From positions 1 to 21,582 of the forward strand of contig CAZCZS010000025.1 in the NCBI GenBank assembly GCA_964503355.1: a stretch of 21,582 bases of DNA. The letters run 5' to 3'. The position numbers and the translations under genes are program-made. Positions within the stretch are counted from its first letter, which is position 1; each line of letters opens with the position of its first letter. Below are positions 7,247 to 15,521 of this stretch, piece by piece. This stretch comes from Mesoaciditoga sp964503355. Lineage in GTDB: Bacteria; Thermotogota; Thermotogae; Mesoaciditogales; Mesoaciditogaceae. The notes under the pieces are model-generated. The model worked only from the letters and a program-made list of their open reading frames with translations, searched no databases and was not told the origin of the DNA.

Positions 7247-8431
7247 ATGATAGTACTAAAACCCGAAGATACTCGAATCAAAAATGCTATTACCTTGCTT
7301 CGATTGATACTAAAAAACGAAGGAATCTCACGAGTTGAGCTTTCTAGAATAACGGGATTAACGAAAACCACAGTCTCTTCTATTGTAAAAGATTTCATAT
7401 CTTCAGGTATAGTCGAAGAATCTTCAACGCTAACAACAGGAAACGTTGGCAAAGCTCCCACTCCACTTTACATCAAAGCGGATGCCGTTTACACGATAGG
7501 CATTCACATTGGAAGGGAAAGGATAAGAATAGCCTTGATGGATGCGCGAATGAATCTTATCTTTAAGAAGAAGTTGACACCTTACAAGGACAAAAATTCC
7601 AAAAGCATTCTCAAAAAACTTTTTACAGGCATAGAAAACACCATGAAAGAAGCGAAAAAAGAAGGTATACGAGTTGGAAGTATAGGCGTGGGTATTCCGG
7701 GTCCTTTAGATGCACAAAGTGGTGTGGTAAAGCGTCCGCCGAAGTTCAAGGGTTGGAAAGATGTACCTTTAAGAGAAATCATATACGAAAAATATCAGCT
7801 CCCGGCGTGGATAGAGAATGATGCGAATGTTGGAGCGCTTGCCGAGAAATGGTACGGTGGCGGAAAACAGATAAAGAACTTCATGTACGTACTCGCAAAT
7901 GAAGGAATAGGAGCGGGTATTGTAATTGAAGATGAGCTTTATCAAGGAGCGTATGATTACGTTGGAGAAATTGGACACAGCTTGTTTTATGACCACCAAA
8001 GGTTCAAATATCTCGAAGACATTGCCGGTGCGGATCTCTTGATAAAACGTGCAAGAGCAAAAGGATTGAACGTCAAGAGCATCAAAGACATATCGAGAAT
8101 TCTTCAAACTAAAAAAGGAAAAGAAACATTAGCTCCAATCGTGCGAAAATCTGCGAGGTGGCTCGGGGTAGCGTTGATCAACGCCGTTCACGTAATGGGC
8201 CCTCAAACGGTTTTTGTTGGTGGGAAAATGTCGGCGCTTGGAGATGAACTGATACAACCGATAAGGCAGATATTTGATGGATACCTGTTTGGCGATCAGA
8301 AAGTGGATGTGATGGTATCTCAAATACCTGAAGACGCTGTAACAATTGGAGCGGCAATATACGCAACGACAAAATGGTTGGAAAACAAGAGTATCGTTCA
8401 CGTTAAGGAAAGGAAGGAAAACAATGGATGA
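7247..8431 (+). CDS. ROK-family transcriptional repressor (NagC/XylR type), zinc motif lost
   Basis: From the ATG at 7247 the protein has 394 residues. An N-terminal winged helix-turn-helix (about 12-60, with ELSRITGLTKTTVSSIVKDF) is followed by a sugar-kinase-like ROK domain: GVGIPGPLD (148-155), the END triad at 190-192 and NEGIGAGIVI (218-227). The classical CxCGxxGCxE zinc-binding block, expected right after GEIGH (240-244), is replaced by a cysteine-free stretch, SLFYDHQRFKYLED. The upstream TTG at 7232 is in frame, but AAAGGAGA lies between it and the ATG, so the ATG is the start. The stop overlaps the mannosidase start by 8 bp (ATGGATGA). As first gene behind the operator it probably represses the operon and is relieved by a sugar from the pathway. 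Mannose, fructose or a mannoside would suit, but the effector is an inference. Confidence 0.92.
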   Translation: MIVLKPEDTRIKNAITLLRLILKNEGISRVELSRITGLTKTTVSSIVKDFISSGIVEESSTLTTGNVGKAPTPLYIKADAVYTIGIHIGRERIRIALMDARMNLIFKKKLTPYKDKNSKSILKKLFTGIENTMKEAKKEGIRVGSIGVGIPGPLDAQSGVVKRPPKFKGWKDVPLREIIYEKYQLPAWIENDANVGALAEKWYGGGKQIKNFMYVLANEGIGAGIVIEDELYQGAYDYVGEIGHSLFYDHQRFKYLEDIAGADLLIKRARAKGLNVKSIKDISRILQTKKGKETLAPIVRKSARWLGVALINAVHVMGPQTVFVGGKMSALGDELIQPIRQIFDGYLFGDQKVDVMVSQIPEDAVTIGAAIYATTKWLENKSIVHVKERKENNG

Positions 8432-11084
8432 TAAAAAGATGAACGTTCATGTGGTAACTCATACACACTGGGATAGAGAATGGTACGCGCCGTTTGAAAT
8501 TTTTAAAGGAAGACTTTTCAACCTCATTGATGATTTGATGGAAAAAATGGAGAAACATTCCTCCTTTAAGCATTTCATGCTTGATGGTCAAACGGTGGTT
8601 CTTGAAGATTACCTTGAAGAACATCCTCAAAAGAAAGAAGCCTTGGTAAAACTCATACGCGAAAACAAAATCATCGTTGGACCGTGGTACATACTTCCAG
8701 ATGAGTTTTTAGTGACCGGTGAAGCGATGATAAGAAACTTTCTAATAGGTCAGGATGTTTTAAAATCCTTGGATGTTCCAAGCATGCAAATTGGTTATCT
8801 TCCTGACATGTTTGGTCACAATGCCTACACACCGTCTCTCTTAAAAGGTCTTGACTTGAAAGCGGCGGTGATCTGGAGAGGTGTGGGAGACGCTTGCAGG
8901 GACACGGAATTTATCTGGAAATCTCCCAATGGTGATGGAATATTAACGGTAAATCTTCTTCACGGCTATGGAAATGGTGCTCATTTTGGAAAAAGCGTAT
9001 CACAAATGAAAGAGATTTTCACCAAAGAAATTCAATTTCTTTCCAAGCACAAGGTAACGAATAACGTGCTCATCATGAATGGCACGGATCACGAATTTCC
9101 CATGTATGAACTCCCCCAAAATTTTTCCTCGTGGGAGAAAGAGATGAAAGTAAACCTTACGCATTCAACGATTGAAAATTACGTGGACGCTGTGATTCAT
9201 GAAAAACCACCTCTTAAAAAGGTTTATGGAGAACTTAAAGATCCAAAATACGAACCAGTCTTAAAGGATGTCACCTCCACGAGGATTTATCTCAAGCTTT
9301 TGAATTTCGAAGCTCAGCGCTTATTCAGCAGATATGTTGAGCCTCTTTCCGCGTATTTGTGGATGAATGGTAAAAAAGTCAATCTCGAAGAGATAAAAGA
9401 CGGGTGGAAGTTGATCCTTAAATCTCAACCTCATGACAGCATATGTGGATGTAGTGTGGACGCAGTTCATAGGGATGTGGAATCGAGACTCAGAAATTCA
9501 ATCGAGCTAGGTTCTTCTCTTGTGGCAAAGTACATGAGAGAGATCTCAAATGGCATAGATGTTAATGAAGATCAGGGTATCCCGATTCTGGTTTTTAACC
9601 CTTACGAACATGAGAAAAATTCGATTGTGAGTGTGGAAGTGGCCGTTCCAACAAGTGAGCGTGAACATTACGAAGTCGTCGATGAAAAAGGAGAAAAAGT
9701 TGAGTCTTTCATGGAAACACCAGAAAAAGCGGGTTTCTTAAGCGAATTAAGTGGGAATAACTATTTAAGGTTTTTAACGAATCTTTCGGAATTTCAAAGT
9801 GCACCAACTCCTTGGAATTTGTTCTTTCGTACTCCCAAGATACTGAACTTTAGAGCCAACCTTTCCCCATTGGGATTCAAAATTTTCTATCTACGAAAGA
9901 ACGACAGTGGCAGGGAGGATGAGAAGAAAAACGAAAACCCAGATTTCGAAAATGATTTTTACGCTTTTCATTTGAATGATGACGGAAGTTTTGATCTCAA
10001 AGACAAAGTGAACGATGTGTTCTACAAATCGTTGAATTATTTTGAAGATGTAGCTGATAGCGGAGACGAGTACAATTTTTCTCCAATTGAAGGGGATAAT
10101 CCCATCACGAGTCTTGAACAACGCGCCAACATCATATCCATCGAAGAGCATGATTTCTTGAAAAAAGTAAATATTGAACTGAAGATGAAACTTCCCAAGT
10201 TGCTTGACAGTTCAAGAAAATTGAGAACGAAAGAAAAAGAAGCGGTTTCATTCCACATTCTGTATAAACTTTACAGGGATCTTCCAAGAATAGACGTGGA
10301 TCTCGCCCTAAACAACACCATCAGGGATCATAAACTGAGCTTTGTGGTTAAGTTGCCTGAGAAAATCGAAGAAGTCAAAAACGATGGATATTTTGGCATG
10401 GTTTCCCATCCCTCGGATCTCAAAATTTATGACGATTCTTATACGGAAGAGCTGATCTCAAGATACGCTATGGAAAGCTTTGCACTTTTCAAAGGAAACA
10501 AAAGTAAGTTGATCGTGGCAACGCGTGGAATTCATGAATACGAAACTCACGTGCTTGAAAGGGAAACCAAAGCGAATTTTACCCTGCTTAGGGCGGTAAA
10601 TTGGCTCTCGCGAGAAGATCTCCTTACAAGAAAAGGGCATGCGGGTCCTCCCATTCCAACACCCGAAGGTCAATGCTTGGGAGAATACCAACACCATTAC
10701 TCTTTCATATTACTTAACAACGGTGACGAATCCGAGGCATACGGAAAAGCGAAAGATTTTTTGACAGAACCAATTGCAATGGAAATTGGCAAAAATAGAG
10801 AGAAAAAAGCGACTCTTAAAATCCCTAAATTCAACTTTGATGAAGGTAATTTTCTTTCCGCTTTCAAAATCTCTCAAGACGGTCGTTCAATCGTGTTGAG
10901 ATGGGTGAACCATTCAGAATCCGAATCAAAAGTACATGTTGAATCGCCATTCAATCTCGACTTCAAGGATTCAAACATGAGTGAAAGGGAAGGAAAAGAA
11001 ATTGCGTCCGGCAAAAAGATAGTTTTAAGTTCTGAGAGTTCTACGATAAGAACGGTTGTATTTAAAATCAGAAAGGGAGAGTGA
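8424..11084 (+). CDS. Cytoplasmic GH38 alpha-mannosidase (MngB-like)
   Basis: A retaining alpha-mannosidase that depends on a divalent metal. From the ATG at 8424 it has 886 residues. Metal ligands are seen in HTHWDREW (H15, D17), the nucleophile is D128 in YLPDMFGHN, NGTDH lies at 219-223, and QPHDSICGCS at 335-344 supplies the last histidine (H337). Wording of these blocks is closest to the bacterial GH38 group that includes mannosylglycerate hydrolase MngB and streptococcal alpha-mannosidases. The remaining ~500 residues form the beta-rich C-terminal part. There is no signal peptide, so it acts on imported mannosides. A longer frame opening at 8346 lies inside the ROK gene and has no ribosome binding site; GGAAGGAAAAC precedes 8424. 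The start overlaps the ROK stop by 8 bp, indicating coupling. The substrate could be manno-oligosaccharides or a mannosylated compatible solute; sequence alone does not decide. Confidence 0.93.
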   Translation: MDDKKMNVHVVTHTHWDREWYAPFEIFKGRLFNLIDDLMEKMEKHSSFKHFMLDGQTVVLEDYLEEHPQKKEALVKLIRENKIIVGPWYILPDEFLVTGEAMIRNFLIGQDVLKSLDVPSMQIGYLPDMFGHNAYTPSLLKGLDLKAAVIWRGVGDACRDTEFIWKSPNGDGILTVNLLHGYGNGAHFGKSVSQMKEIFTKEIQFLSKHKVTNNVLIMNGTDHEFPMYELPQNFSSWEKEMKVNLTHSTIENYVDAVIHEKPPLKKVYGELKDPKYEPVLKDVTSTRIYLKLLNFEAQRLFSRYVEPLSAYLWMNGKKVNLEEIKDGWKLILKSQPHDSICGCSVDAVHRDVESRLRNSIELGSSLVAKYMREISNGIDVNEDQGIPILVFNPYEHEKNSIVSVEVAVPTSEREHYEVVDEKGEKVESFMETPEKAGFLSELSGNNYLRFLTNLSEFQSAPTPWNLFFRTPKILNFRANLSPLGFKIFYLRKNDSGREDEKKNENPDFENDFYAFHLNDDGSFDLKDKVNDVFYKSLNYFEDVADSGDEYNFSPIEGDNPITSLEQRANIISIEEHDFLKKVNIELKMKLPKLLDSSRKLRTKEKEAVSFHILYKLYRDLPRIDVDLALNNTIRDHKLSFVVKLPEKIEEVKNDGYFGMVSHPSDLKIYDDSYTEELISRYAMESFALFKGNKSKLIVATRGIHEYETHVLERETKANFTLLRAVNWLSREDLLTRKGHAGPPIPTPEGQCLGEYQHHYSFILLNNGDESEAYGKAKDFLTEPIAMEIGKNREKKATLKIPKFNFDEGNFLSAFKISQDGRSIVLRWVNHSESESKVHVESPFNLDFKDSNMSEREGKEIASGKKIVLSSESSTIRTVVFKIRKGE

Positions 11085-11086
11085 TA

Positions 11087-11908
11087 ATGCGCAAGGCACG
11101 AAGCGTTAAAATTGTGAATTTCATAATTTTCGTTGTAGTCATAGCTTTCTTCGTTCTTCCAGATCTATGGTTGGTATTCGCCAGTATAGAAAAAGGAGCG
11201 ACGTTGAATACAACTTTTCCTAACTTTACAAACATCACTTTATTGAATTATGCCCATGTTCTTCCAATTTTATCAACTCCCCTTCTCAACAGTTTGTATA
11301 TTTGTGGACTAGGAACGATAATAACAGTCTTAGTTGCATCGGTAGCAGCCTATCCCTTGTCAAGATATAATTTCAAGTTAAAATGGCCCATCATGTATGG
11401 CATGCTCTTTCTGTCTGTGCTTCCGATAACGGCTATGATGGTTCCAACCTACAGCATGTTTGTCGTTACTAATTTGATCAATCGTCGCTGGGCGGTATCT
11501 TTATTCATGTCTGCAACTGCTTTACCGGTAAATATTTGGATAATGAAAAATTTCTTTGATTCCATATCAATTGAACTTGAAGAAGCGGCATGGGTGGATG
11601 GTGCAACGCGCCTCAAATCCTTATTTTACATAGTCGTACCTTTATCGATTCCGGGAGTAACGGTAGCTGCTCTTCTGGCATTTGTTGGGCAGTGGGGAAA
11701 TTTCTACGTTCCGTTTATACTTTTGAGTAGCAATGATAAAATGCCTCTTTCAGTAAGCATTTACAATTTCTTTACATCGAGGGGATTACCCTTGTACGGA
11801 CAATTGGCCGCCTATTCCGTAATATACACTCTTGTGCCTGTAATAGTTTACTTTTTAACGGCAAAAAATTTAACAGCTGGTTTGAACGTGGGAGGAATAA
11901 AAGGATAG
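11087..11908 (+). CDS. ABC sugar transporter permease, MalG type (CUT1)
   Basis: It is a 273-residue inner-membrane protein with six predicted membrane segments and the EAA loop ELEEAAWVDGATRLKS near residue 165, which contacts the ATPase. The first helix (about 9-28) ends in FFVLPDLWLVFAS, as in MalG homologues. The start is the ATG at 11087, 5 nt after GGGAGAG; a GTG at 11081 overlaps the GH38 stop but has no ribosome binding site. It pairs with the permease at 13440 and the binding protein at 12028. Placing the MalG-type gene before the binding protein is unusual. No ATPase gene is present, so a shared MsmK-like ATPase from elsewhere must energise it (inference). Confidence 0.9.
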   Translation: MRKARSVKIVNFIIFVVVIAFFVLPDLWLVFASIEKGATLNTTFPNFTNITLLNYAHVLPILSTPLLNSLYICGLGTIITVLVASVAAYPLSRYNFKLKWPIMYGMLFLSVLPITAMMVPTYSMFVVTNLINRRWAVSLFMSATALPVNIWIMKNFFDSISIELEEAAWVDGATRLKSLFYIVVPLSIPGVTVAALLAFVGQWGNFYVPFILLSSNDKMPLSVSIYNFFTSRGLPLYGQLAAYSVIYTLVPVIVYFLTAKNLTAGLNVGGIKG

Positions 11909-11930
11909 TTTACTAAGCAAAATGAAGCAT

Positions 11931-11949
11931 CTCTGCTAGAAAAGCAGAG
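11931..11949 (+). repeat. Intercistronic hairpin before the binding-protein gene
   Basis: The stem CTCTGCT/AGCAGAG (11931-11937 with 11943-11949) has a 5-nt loop and is followed by a purine-rich AGGAGGTGGTG, not by T residues. It is therefore not a terminator. Hairpins of this kind beside binding-protein genes often stabilise that part of the mRNA. Confidence 0.5.
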
Positions 11950-11962
11950 GAGGTGGTGAAAG

Positions 11963-11977
11963 ATGTGCACAGAATAA
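11963..11977 (+). other. Possible four-codon leader ORF (MCTE)
   Basis: A very strong Shine-Dalgarno sequence (AGGAGGTGGTGA) precedes ATG TGC ACA GAA TAA, 51 bp ahead of the binding-protein start. An 18-codon frame opening with GTG GTG in another phase ends at a TGA near 12009 and is an alternative. Either could couple translation into the binding-protein leader, or the site may be a remnant. It is a weak call based on the ribosome binding site alone. Confidence 0.25.
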
Positions 11978-12027
11978 AAAATAATCGTTTTATAAATTTG
12001 GAAATTTGAAAAAGGAGGGGAACCAGT

Positions 12028-13377
12028 ATGAAAATGTTTAAGGTTTTGATCGTCTTTACCGTTTTGAGTTTGCTTTTAGTTGGGGTTGTGGCCATAGCAA
12101 GCCAGTCCACTGTCTTGAAAGTAGCTTATTGGCGTCAGACAGGAACAGCACAAGCCAAAGCTTTTGACAAATGGTTTGGTGAAACGATTTCCGAATTCAA
12201 AGCTATGCATCCAAATGTTAAAGTTGAAACCATAGCAATTACAGGTTCAGAAGGTGATTATTACACCAAATTGGCGCTCATGATGAGAGCGGCAAGCACG
12301 GCTCCCGATGTGGTTTTTGAGGATAGCTTCATGATTGGCTCCGATGCAGCAGCAGGTTATCTCATGCCCATAAATGGATATGTTAACCAATGGGAAGGTT
12401 GGAAACACTTCTATACAGCGATGCGAAAAATCACGGAATTTCATGGAAAAGTCTATGGAGTGATGAACGGCAGTGATGTAAGAGGATTATGGTACAACAA
12501 GAAAATATTCGAAAAAGCGGGTATAAAAGTACCGTGGCAACCTAAAACATGGGCCGATATTTTAAAAGCTGCTAAACTCATAAAAGAAAAGGTACCGGGT
12601 GTAATCCCATTCAGCATGTATTCGGGAGTTCCAGATGATGAAGCATCAACGATGCAAGGCTACGAGATGTTACTTTATGGAACATCAATGGGTAACAATG
12701 CCCTTTACGATTGGAAAACTAACAAATGGGTGATAAGCTCTCCGGGAATAAAACATACTCTTCAATTCATACAAGAGGTGTTTACAAAGGGATTAGCAGA
12801 ACCTCTTCAATACGCTCTTAATCCACAGTATGGTTCAGTGGTCAGCCAACAGCTATTACCTCAAGGAAAGTTAGCAATAGATTTGGACGGTATGTGGGTA
12901 TATGGGAGCTGGTTACCCGGTGGTCCAACTCCGTGGCCTGAGTGGAAAGACGTCATGGGCTTTGCTTTGATGCCCACAGAAAATGGTCAAGCCCCCGGTT
13001 TCGTTAGTTTGAGTGGAGGATGGGCTCTTTCCATCACTTCTCATAGCGAACATCCAGATCTTGCTTGGGATTTCATCAAAATAGCATCTAGTGCTAAAAA
13101 TCTTGCCACCTTTGATTACTACGTTGCGAATACAGCTGTAAGAGACGATGAAATCAACTATATTTATTCCAAAACTCCTTTAGCAGGGGTGTTTGCGAAT
13201 GTTATGAAATACACCCATTACAGACCTGCTTTTCCAGAATATCCTAAGATCTCGTATCAAATCGATCTTGCCATGGAAAACGTGATGCTGGGAAGACCTG
13301 TAGAGGAAACGATGAAAGGTTACGCAGATGCGGTAAAGGGTATAGTAGGAGTGGAAAAAACGGAGATAATAAAATAG
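12028..13377 (+). CDS. Extracellular sugar-binding protein of the ABC importer (family 1, MalE/UgpB-like)
   Basis: A 449-residue exported protein. Its signal peptide has MKMFK, a hydrophobic core to about residue 22 and a probable cleavage after AIA near residue 24. There is no lipobox cysteine, so it is periplasmic or wall-associated rather than a lipoprotein. Family traits are DYYTKLALMMRAASTAPDVV near residue 73, LWYNKKIFEKAGIKVP near 155, an aromatic-rich centre (GMWVYGSWLPGG near 289) and SLSGGWALSI near 329. The start has GGAGGGG 7 nt upstream. The protein delivers the sugar to the two permeases, and the adjacent GH38 gene suggests an alpha-mannoside ligand. Hairpins on both sides of the gene probably favour its expression over the permeases. 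Confidence 0.92.
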   Translation: MKMFKVLIVFTVLSLLLVGVVAIASQSTVLKVAYWRQTGTAQAKAFDKWFGETISEFKAMHPNVKVETIAITGSEGDYYTKLALMMRAASTAPDVVFEDSFMIGSDAAAGYLMPINGYVNQWEGWKHFYTAMRKITEFHGKVYGVMNGSDVRGLWYNKKIFEKAGIKVPWQPKTWADILKAAKLIKEKVPGVIPFSMYSGVPDDEASTMQGYEMLLYGTSMGNNALYDWKTNKWVISSPGIKHTLQFIQEVFTKGLAEPLQYALNPQYGSVVSQQLLPQGKLAIDLDGMWVYGSWLPGGPTPWPEWKDVMGFALMPTENGQAPGFVSLSGGWALSITSHSEHPDLAWDFIKIASSAKNLATFDYYVANTAVRDDEINYIYSKTPLAGVFANVMKYTHYRPAFPEYPKISYQIDLAMENVMLGRPVEETMKGYADAVKGIVGVEKTEIIK

Positions 13378-13392
13378 AATTATTAACTCGTT

Positions 13393-13413
13393 AGGGGGCT
13401 TTCAAAGCCCCCT
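13393..13413 (+). terminator. Intercistronic G/C-rich hairpin after the binding-protein gene (partial terminator or mRNA stabiliser)
   Basis: The stem AGGGGGCTT/AAGCCCCCT (13393-13401 with 13405-13413) has a 3-nt loop and lies 15 bp after the stop. It is followed by ATTCATGAAA, without a T run. It most likely protects the 3' end of the binding-protein message or causes partial termination, so that the downstream permease is made at a lower level. Confidence 0.6.
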
Positions 13414-13439
13414 ATTCATGAAAAAAGGAAGGAAAAAGG

Positions 13440-14312
13440 ATGACAAAAACGAGTTTTAAATTATGGATAATACCTTTACTACCAGCCTTTATACTGTTAG
13501 GAATTTTTTTTATCCTACCCGCAGTTTGGGCAGTGTACATCTCTTTCACAAATATGGCACTTACAGGCCCAACGGCTTTACACTGGAACTTTGTCGGCCT
13601 GGACAATTTCCACCAAATAGCGTTAGATAGCAATTTCTGGACAAGCTTGTATGTGACACTCTTTTTTCTCTTTGGCTCTGTTGTTGGACAATTTGTGATA
13701 GGTCTTCTGCTTGCTATATATTTAAAAGGAAAAAGTGCTTTTGTTCGGCTTTCAATAGAAGCTCTTGCGATAATAGCCTGGATAATGCCAGAAGTGGTAG
13801 GCGGTTTCTCCTGGATTTCTTTTTTGAATTATCCGGGAGGATTGGCTAATATTCTATTAAATCCTTTACATTTATCCCAATCATGGTTATTTCTTCATCC
13901 TTTATTTTCAGTAACACTGGCAAATGTTTGGCATGGGACAGCTTTTTCAATGTTGATGTTTATCGCCGCTTTAGATGGGATTCCTAAGGAGGTTATCGAA
14001 TCAGCGAGGATAGATGGTGCTTCATCATTTAGAATTTTTTTTAACATAACCTTACCTTTGATTAATACAAGTATATTGACCGATCTGATTCTCATAACGC
14101 TTTTCACAATGGGAGAATTCACTCTTGTATTCACAATGACGGGTGGAGGACCAGGAATGGCTACAAATCTTTTAAGTATATATGCCTACAGACAAGCTTT
14201 CAGCTTTTACAATATAAGCTATGGAAGTGCCATATCGCTTGTCATGCTGTTTATGGGAATGATCATATCATTGTTTTACGTTTTCATGGGAAGAAAAGCA
14301 GCAAAACCATAG
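13440..14312 (+). CDS. ABC sugar transporter permease, MalF type (CUT1)
   Basis: A 290-residue membrane protein. The N-terminus runs into a first helix (WIIPLLPAFILLGIFFILP, about 9-27), followed by SFTNMAL and NFVGLDNFHQ, a typical CUT1 opening, and five further helices. The EAA loop is EVIESARIDGASSFRIFF near residue 185. TMTGGGPGMATNLLSIYAY near 235 is the conserved segment before the last helices. The start is preceded by AAGGAAGGAAAAAGG. It should form the channel with the permease at 11087. Its base use is close to that of the other transporter genes and looks more A+T-rich than the kinase-isomerase-aldolase group that follows (visual impression, not computed). Confidence 0.9.
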   Translation: MTKTSFKLWIIPLLPAFILLGIFFILPAVWAVYISFTNMALTGPTALHWNFVGLDNFHQIALDSNFWTSLYVTLFFLFGSVVGQFVIGLLLAIYLKGKSAFVRLSIEALAIIAWIMPEVVGGFSWISFLNYPGGLANILLNPLHLSQSWLFLHPLFSVTLANVWHGTAFSMLMFIAALDGIPKEVIESARIDGASSFRIFFNITLPLINTSILTDLILITLFTMGEFTLVFTMTGGGPGMATNLLSIYAYRQAFSFYNISYGSAISLVMLFMGMIISLFYVFMGRKAAKP

Positions 14313-14403
14313 TTTGCTCTTGAGAATGACATTTGAAACTTGTAAGAAAAAGAAACGATTCGTCAATCTTGAAATTTGCGATATGATTCCACTTTTTAGA
14401 TCG

Positions 14404-14420
14404 ATGATCCTTATGATCAT
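14404..14420 (+). promoter_or_regulatory. Inverted repeat ahead of the kinase gene
   Basis: ATGATC-CTTAT-GATCAT is a perfect 6-5-6 inverted repeat, 16 bp upstream of the kinase ATG. The 124-bp gap from 14313 to 14436 contains no good promoter. The repeat could be an operator or a small hairpin near the ribosome binding site. Confidence 0.25.
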
Positions 14421-14436
14421 AAAGTCGGTGAGATGG

Positions 14437-15510
14437 ATGCGCAAAATAATCGTCGCGGGTCATACATGTGTGGATTTGATACCTGAATGGAACGGCAAAT
14501 TCGAAGATATTGCGCCAGGTCATCTTATCGTAACCGGTAAGATGAGATTTTCGGCGGGAGGTGCCGTTCCGAATACCGGCGTTGCTTTAAAACGTTTGGG
14601 CCTTGATCCCATTCTCATTGGAAAGATCGGGAACGATCTTATCGGAAAGATAACGCTGGAAGTCATAAAATCAAATGGTGAAAATTTGATAGACCATATG
14701 ATCAGAAGCGCTAAAGCAGATTCGTCTTACACACTCGTCTTCAGTCCTCCAAATGTGGATAGGGCATTTTTCCATTATCCTGGAGCAAACGATACATTTT
14801 GCGCGAAAGATGTTCCTCTTGATGATCTCAACGGACGAATATTGCATTTTGGATATCCACCTCTCATGAAGAAAATTTACGAGAATAACGGAAACGAGCT
14901 TGTTAAAATCTTTCAAAATGCTCATAATCGTAAGATGATCACCTCTCTTGATATGACCATGCCAGATCCAAAATCCGACGCAGGAAAGATCGATTGGAGA
15001 AGATTTTTATCGAATGTGCTTCCATATACAGATATTTTCCTTCCAAGTTTGGACGAGATACTTTACATGATGAAAACAGAAGAAACTTTGAGCCATGAGC
15101 TTTTAATCGATCTGACGGACGAACTTTTGGATTTGGGTGCGAAAATCGTCGTCATAAAACTTGGAAAGAACGGAGTTTATTTAAGAAGTGGAAAGATAAA
15201 CTCACACGAACTCATCTCCAACGTCGTTGAAGCGAGGGAATGGTCAGAGATAGAACTTTTTTCGCCGGCTTTCAAAACAAAGGTGGTGGGAACAACTGGA
15301 GCCGGCGACGCTTCGATCGCTGGATTTCTTGCAAAGTTTGTGGAAGGAACAGAGCCAAAAAGGACTTTGGATTTCATGTGCGCACTTGGCGCATTTGGTA
15401 CAGAAGGTATCGAGTCAAGAAGGAGGATAAAATGCATGAAAGAAGTTGAAGAAAGGATAAAGCGAGGATGGGAAAGATTGCCATCGGATTCGCATTTAAA
15501 GCGTATTTAG
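14437..15510 (+). CDS. PfkB-family sugar kinase, probable ketose kinase
   Basis: An ATP-dependent ribokinase-fold kinase of 357 residues. It shows AGHTCVDLIPEW (7-18), the sugar-binding GGAVPNTGVALKRLG (41-55) with IGKIGND (61-67), DSSYTLVFSP (95-104) and the C-terminal signature GTTGAGD (285-291), with D291 as catalytic base and the anion hole before it. The start at 14437 (MRKIIVAGH) follows GGTGAG; the frame is open upstream to 14314, but that part has no family resemblance and no ribosome binding site. Its stop TAG lies in the TTAGGAG ribosome binding site of the next gene. Lying between a transporter and an isomerase-aldolase pair, it most likely phosphorylates the ketose made by the isomerase (fructose or xylulose), perhaps at C1. 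The phosphorylation position is an inference. Confidence 0.9.
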   Translation: MRKIIVAGHTCVDLIPEWNGKFEDIAPGHLIVTGKMRFSAGGAVPNTGVALKRLGLDPILIGKIGNDLIGKITLEVIKSNGENLIDHMIRSAKADSSYTLVFSPPNVDRAFFHYPGANDTFCAKDVPLDDLNGRILHFGYPPLMKKIYENNGNELVKIFQNAHNRKMITSLDMTMPDPKSDAGKIDWRRFLSNVLPYTDIFLPSLDEILYMMKTEETLSHELLIDLTDELLDLGAKIVVIKLGKNGVYLRSGKINSHELISNVVEAREWSEIELFSPAFKTKVVGTTGAGDASIAGFLAKFVEGTEPKRTLDFMCALGAFGTEGIESRRRIKCMKEVEERIKRGWERLPSDSHLKRI

Positions 15511-15521
15511 GAGATGATGCC

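Noticed and set aside
8346..8423. An N-terminal extension of the GH38 frame
   Set aside because: It overlaps the ROK gene, has no ribosome binding site, and GH38 proteins of this branch begin near the HTHWD motif.
14314..14436. An N-terminal extension of the PfkB kinase
   Set aside because: The extra 41 residues show no family resemblance, and the kinase fold begins at MRKIIVAGH behind a ribosome binding site.
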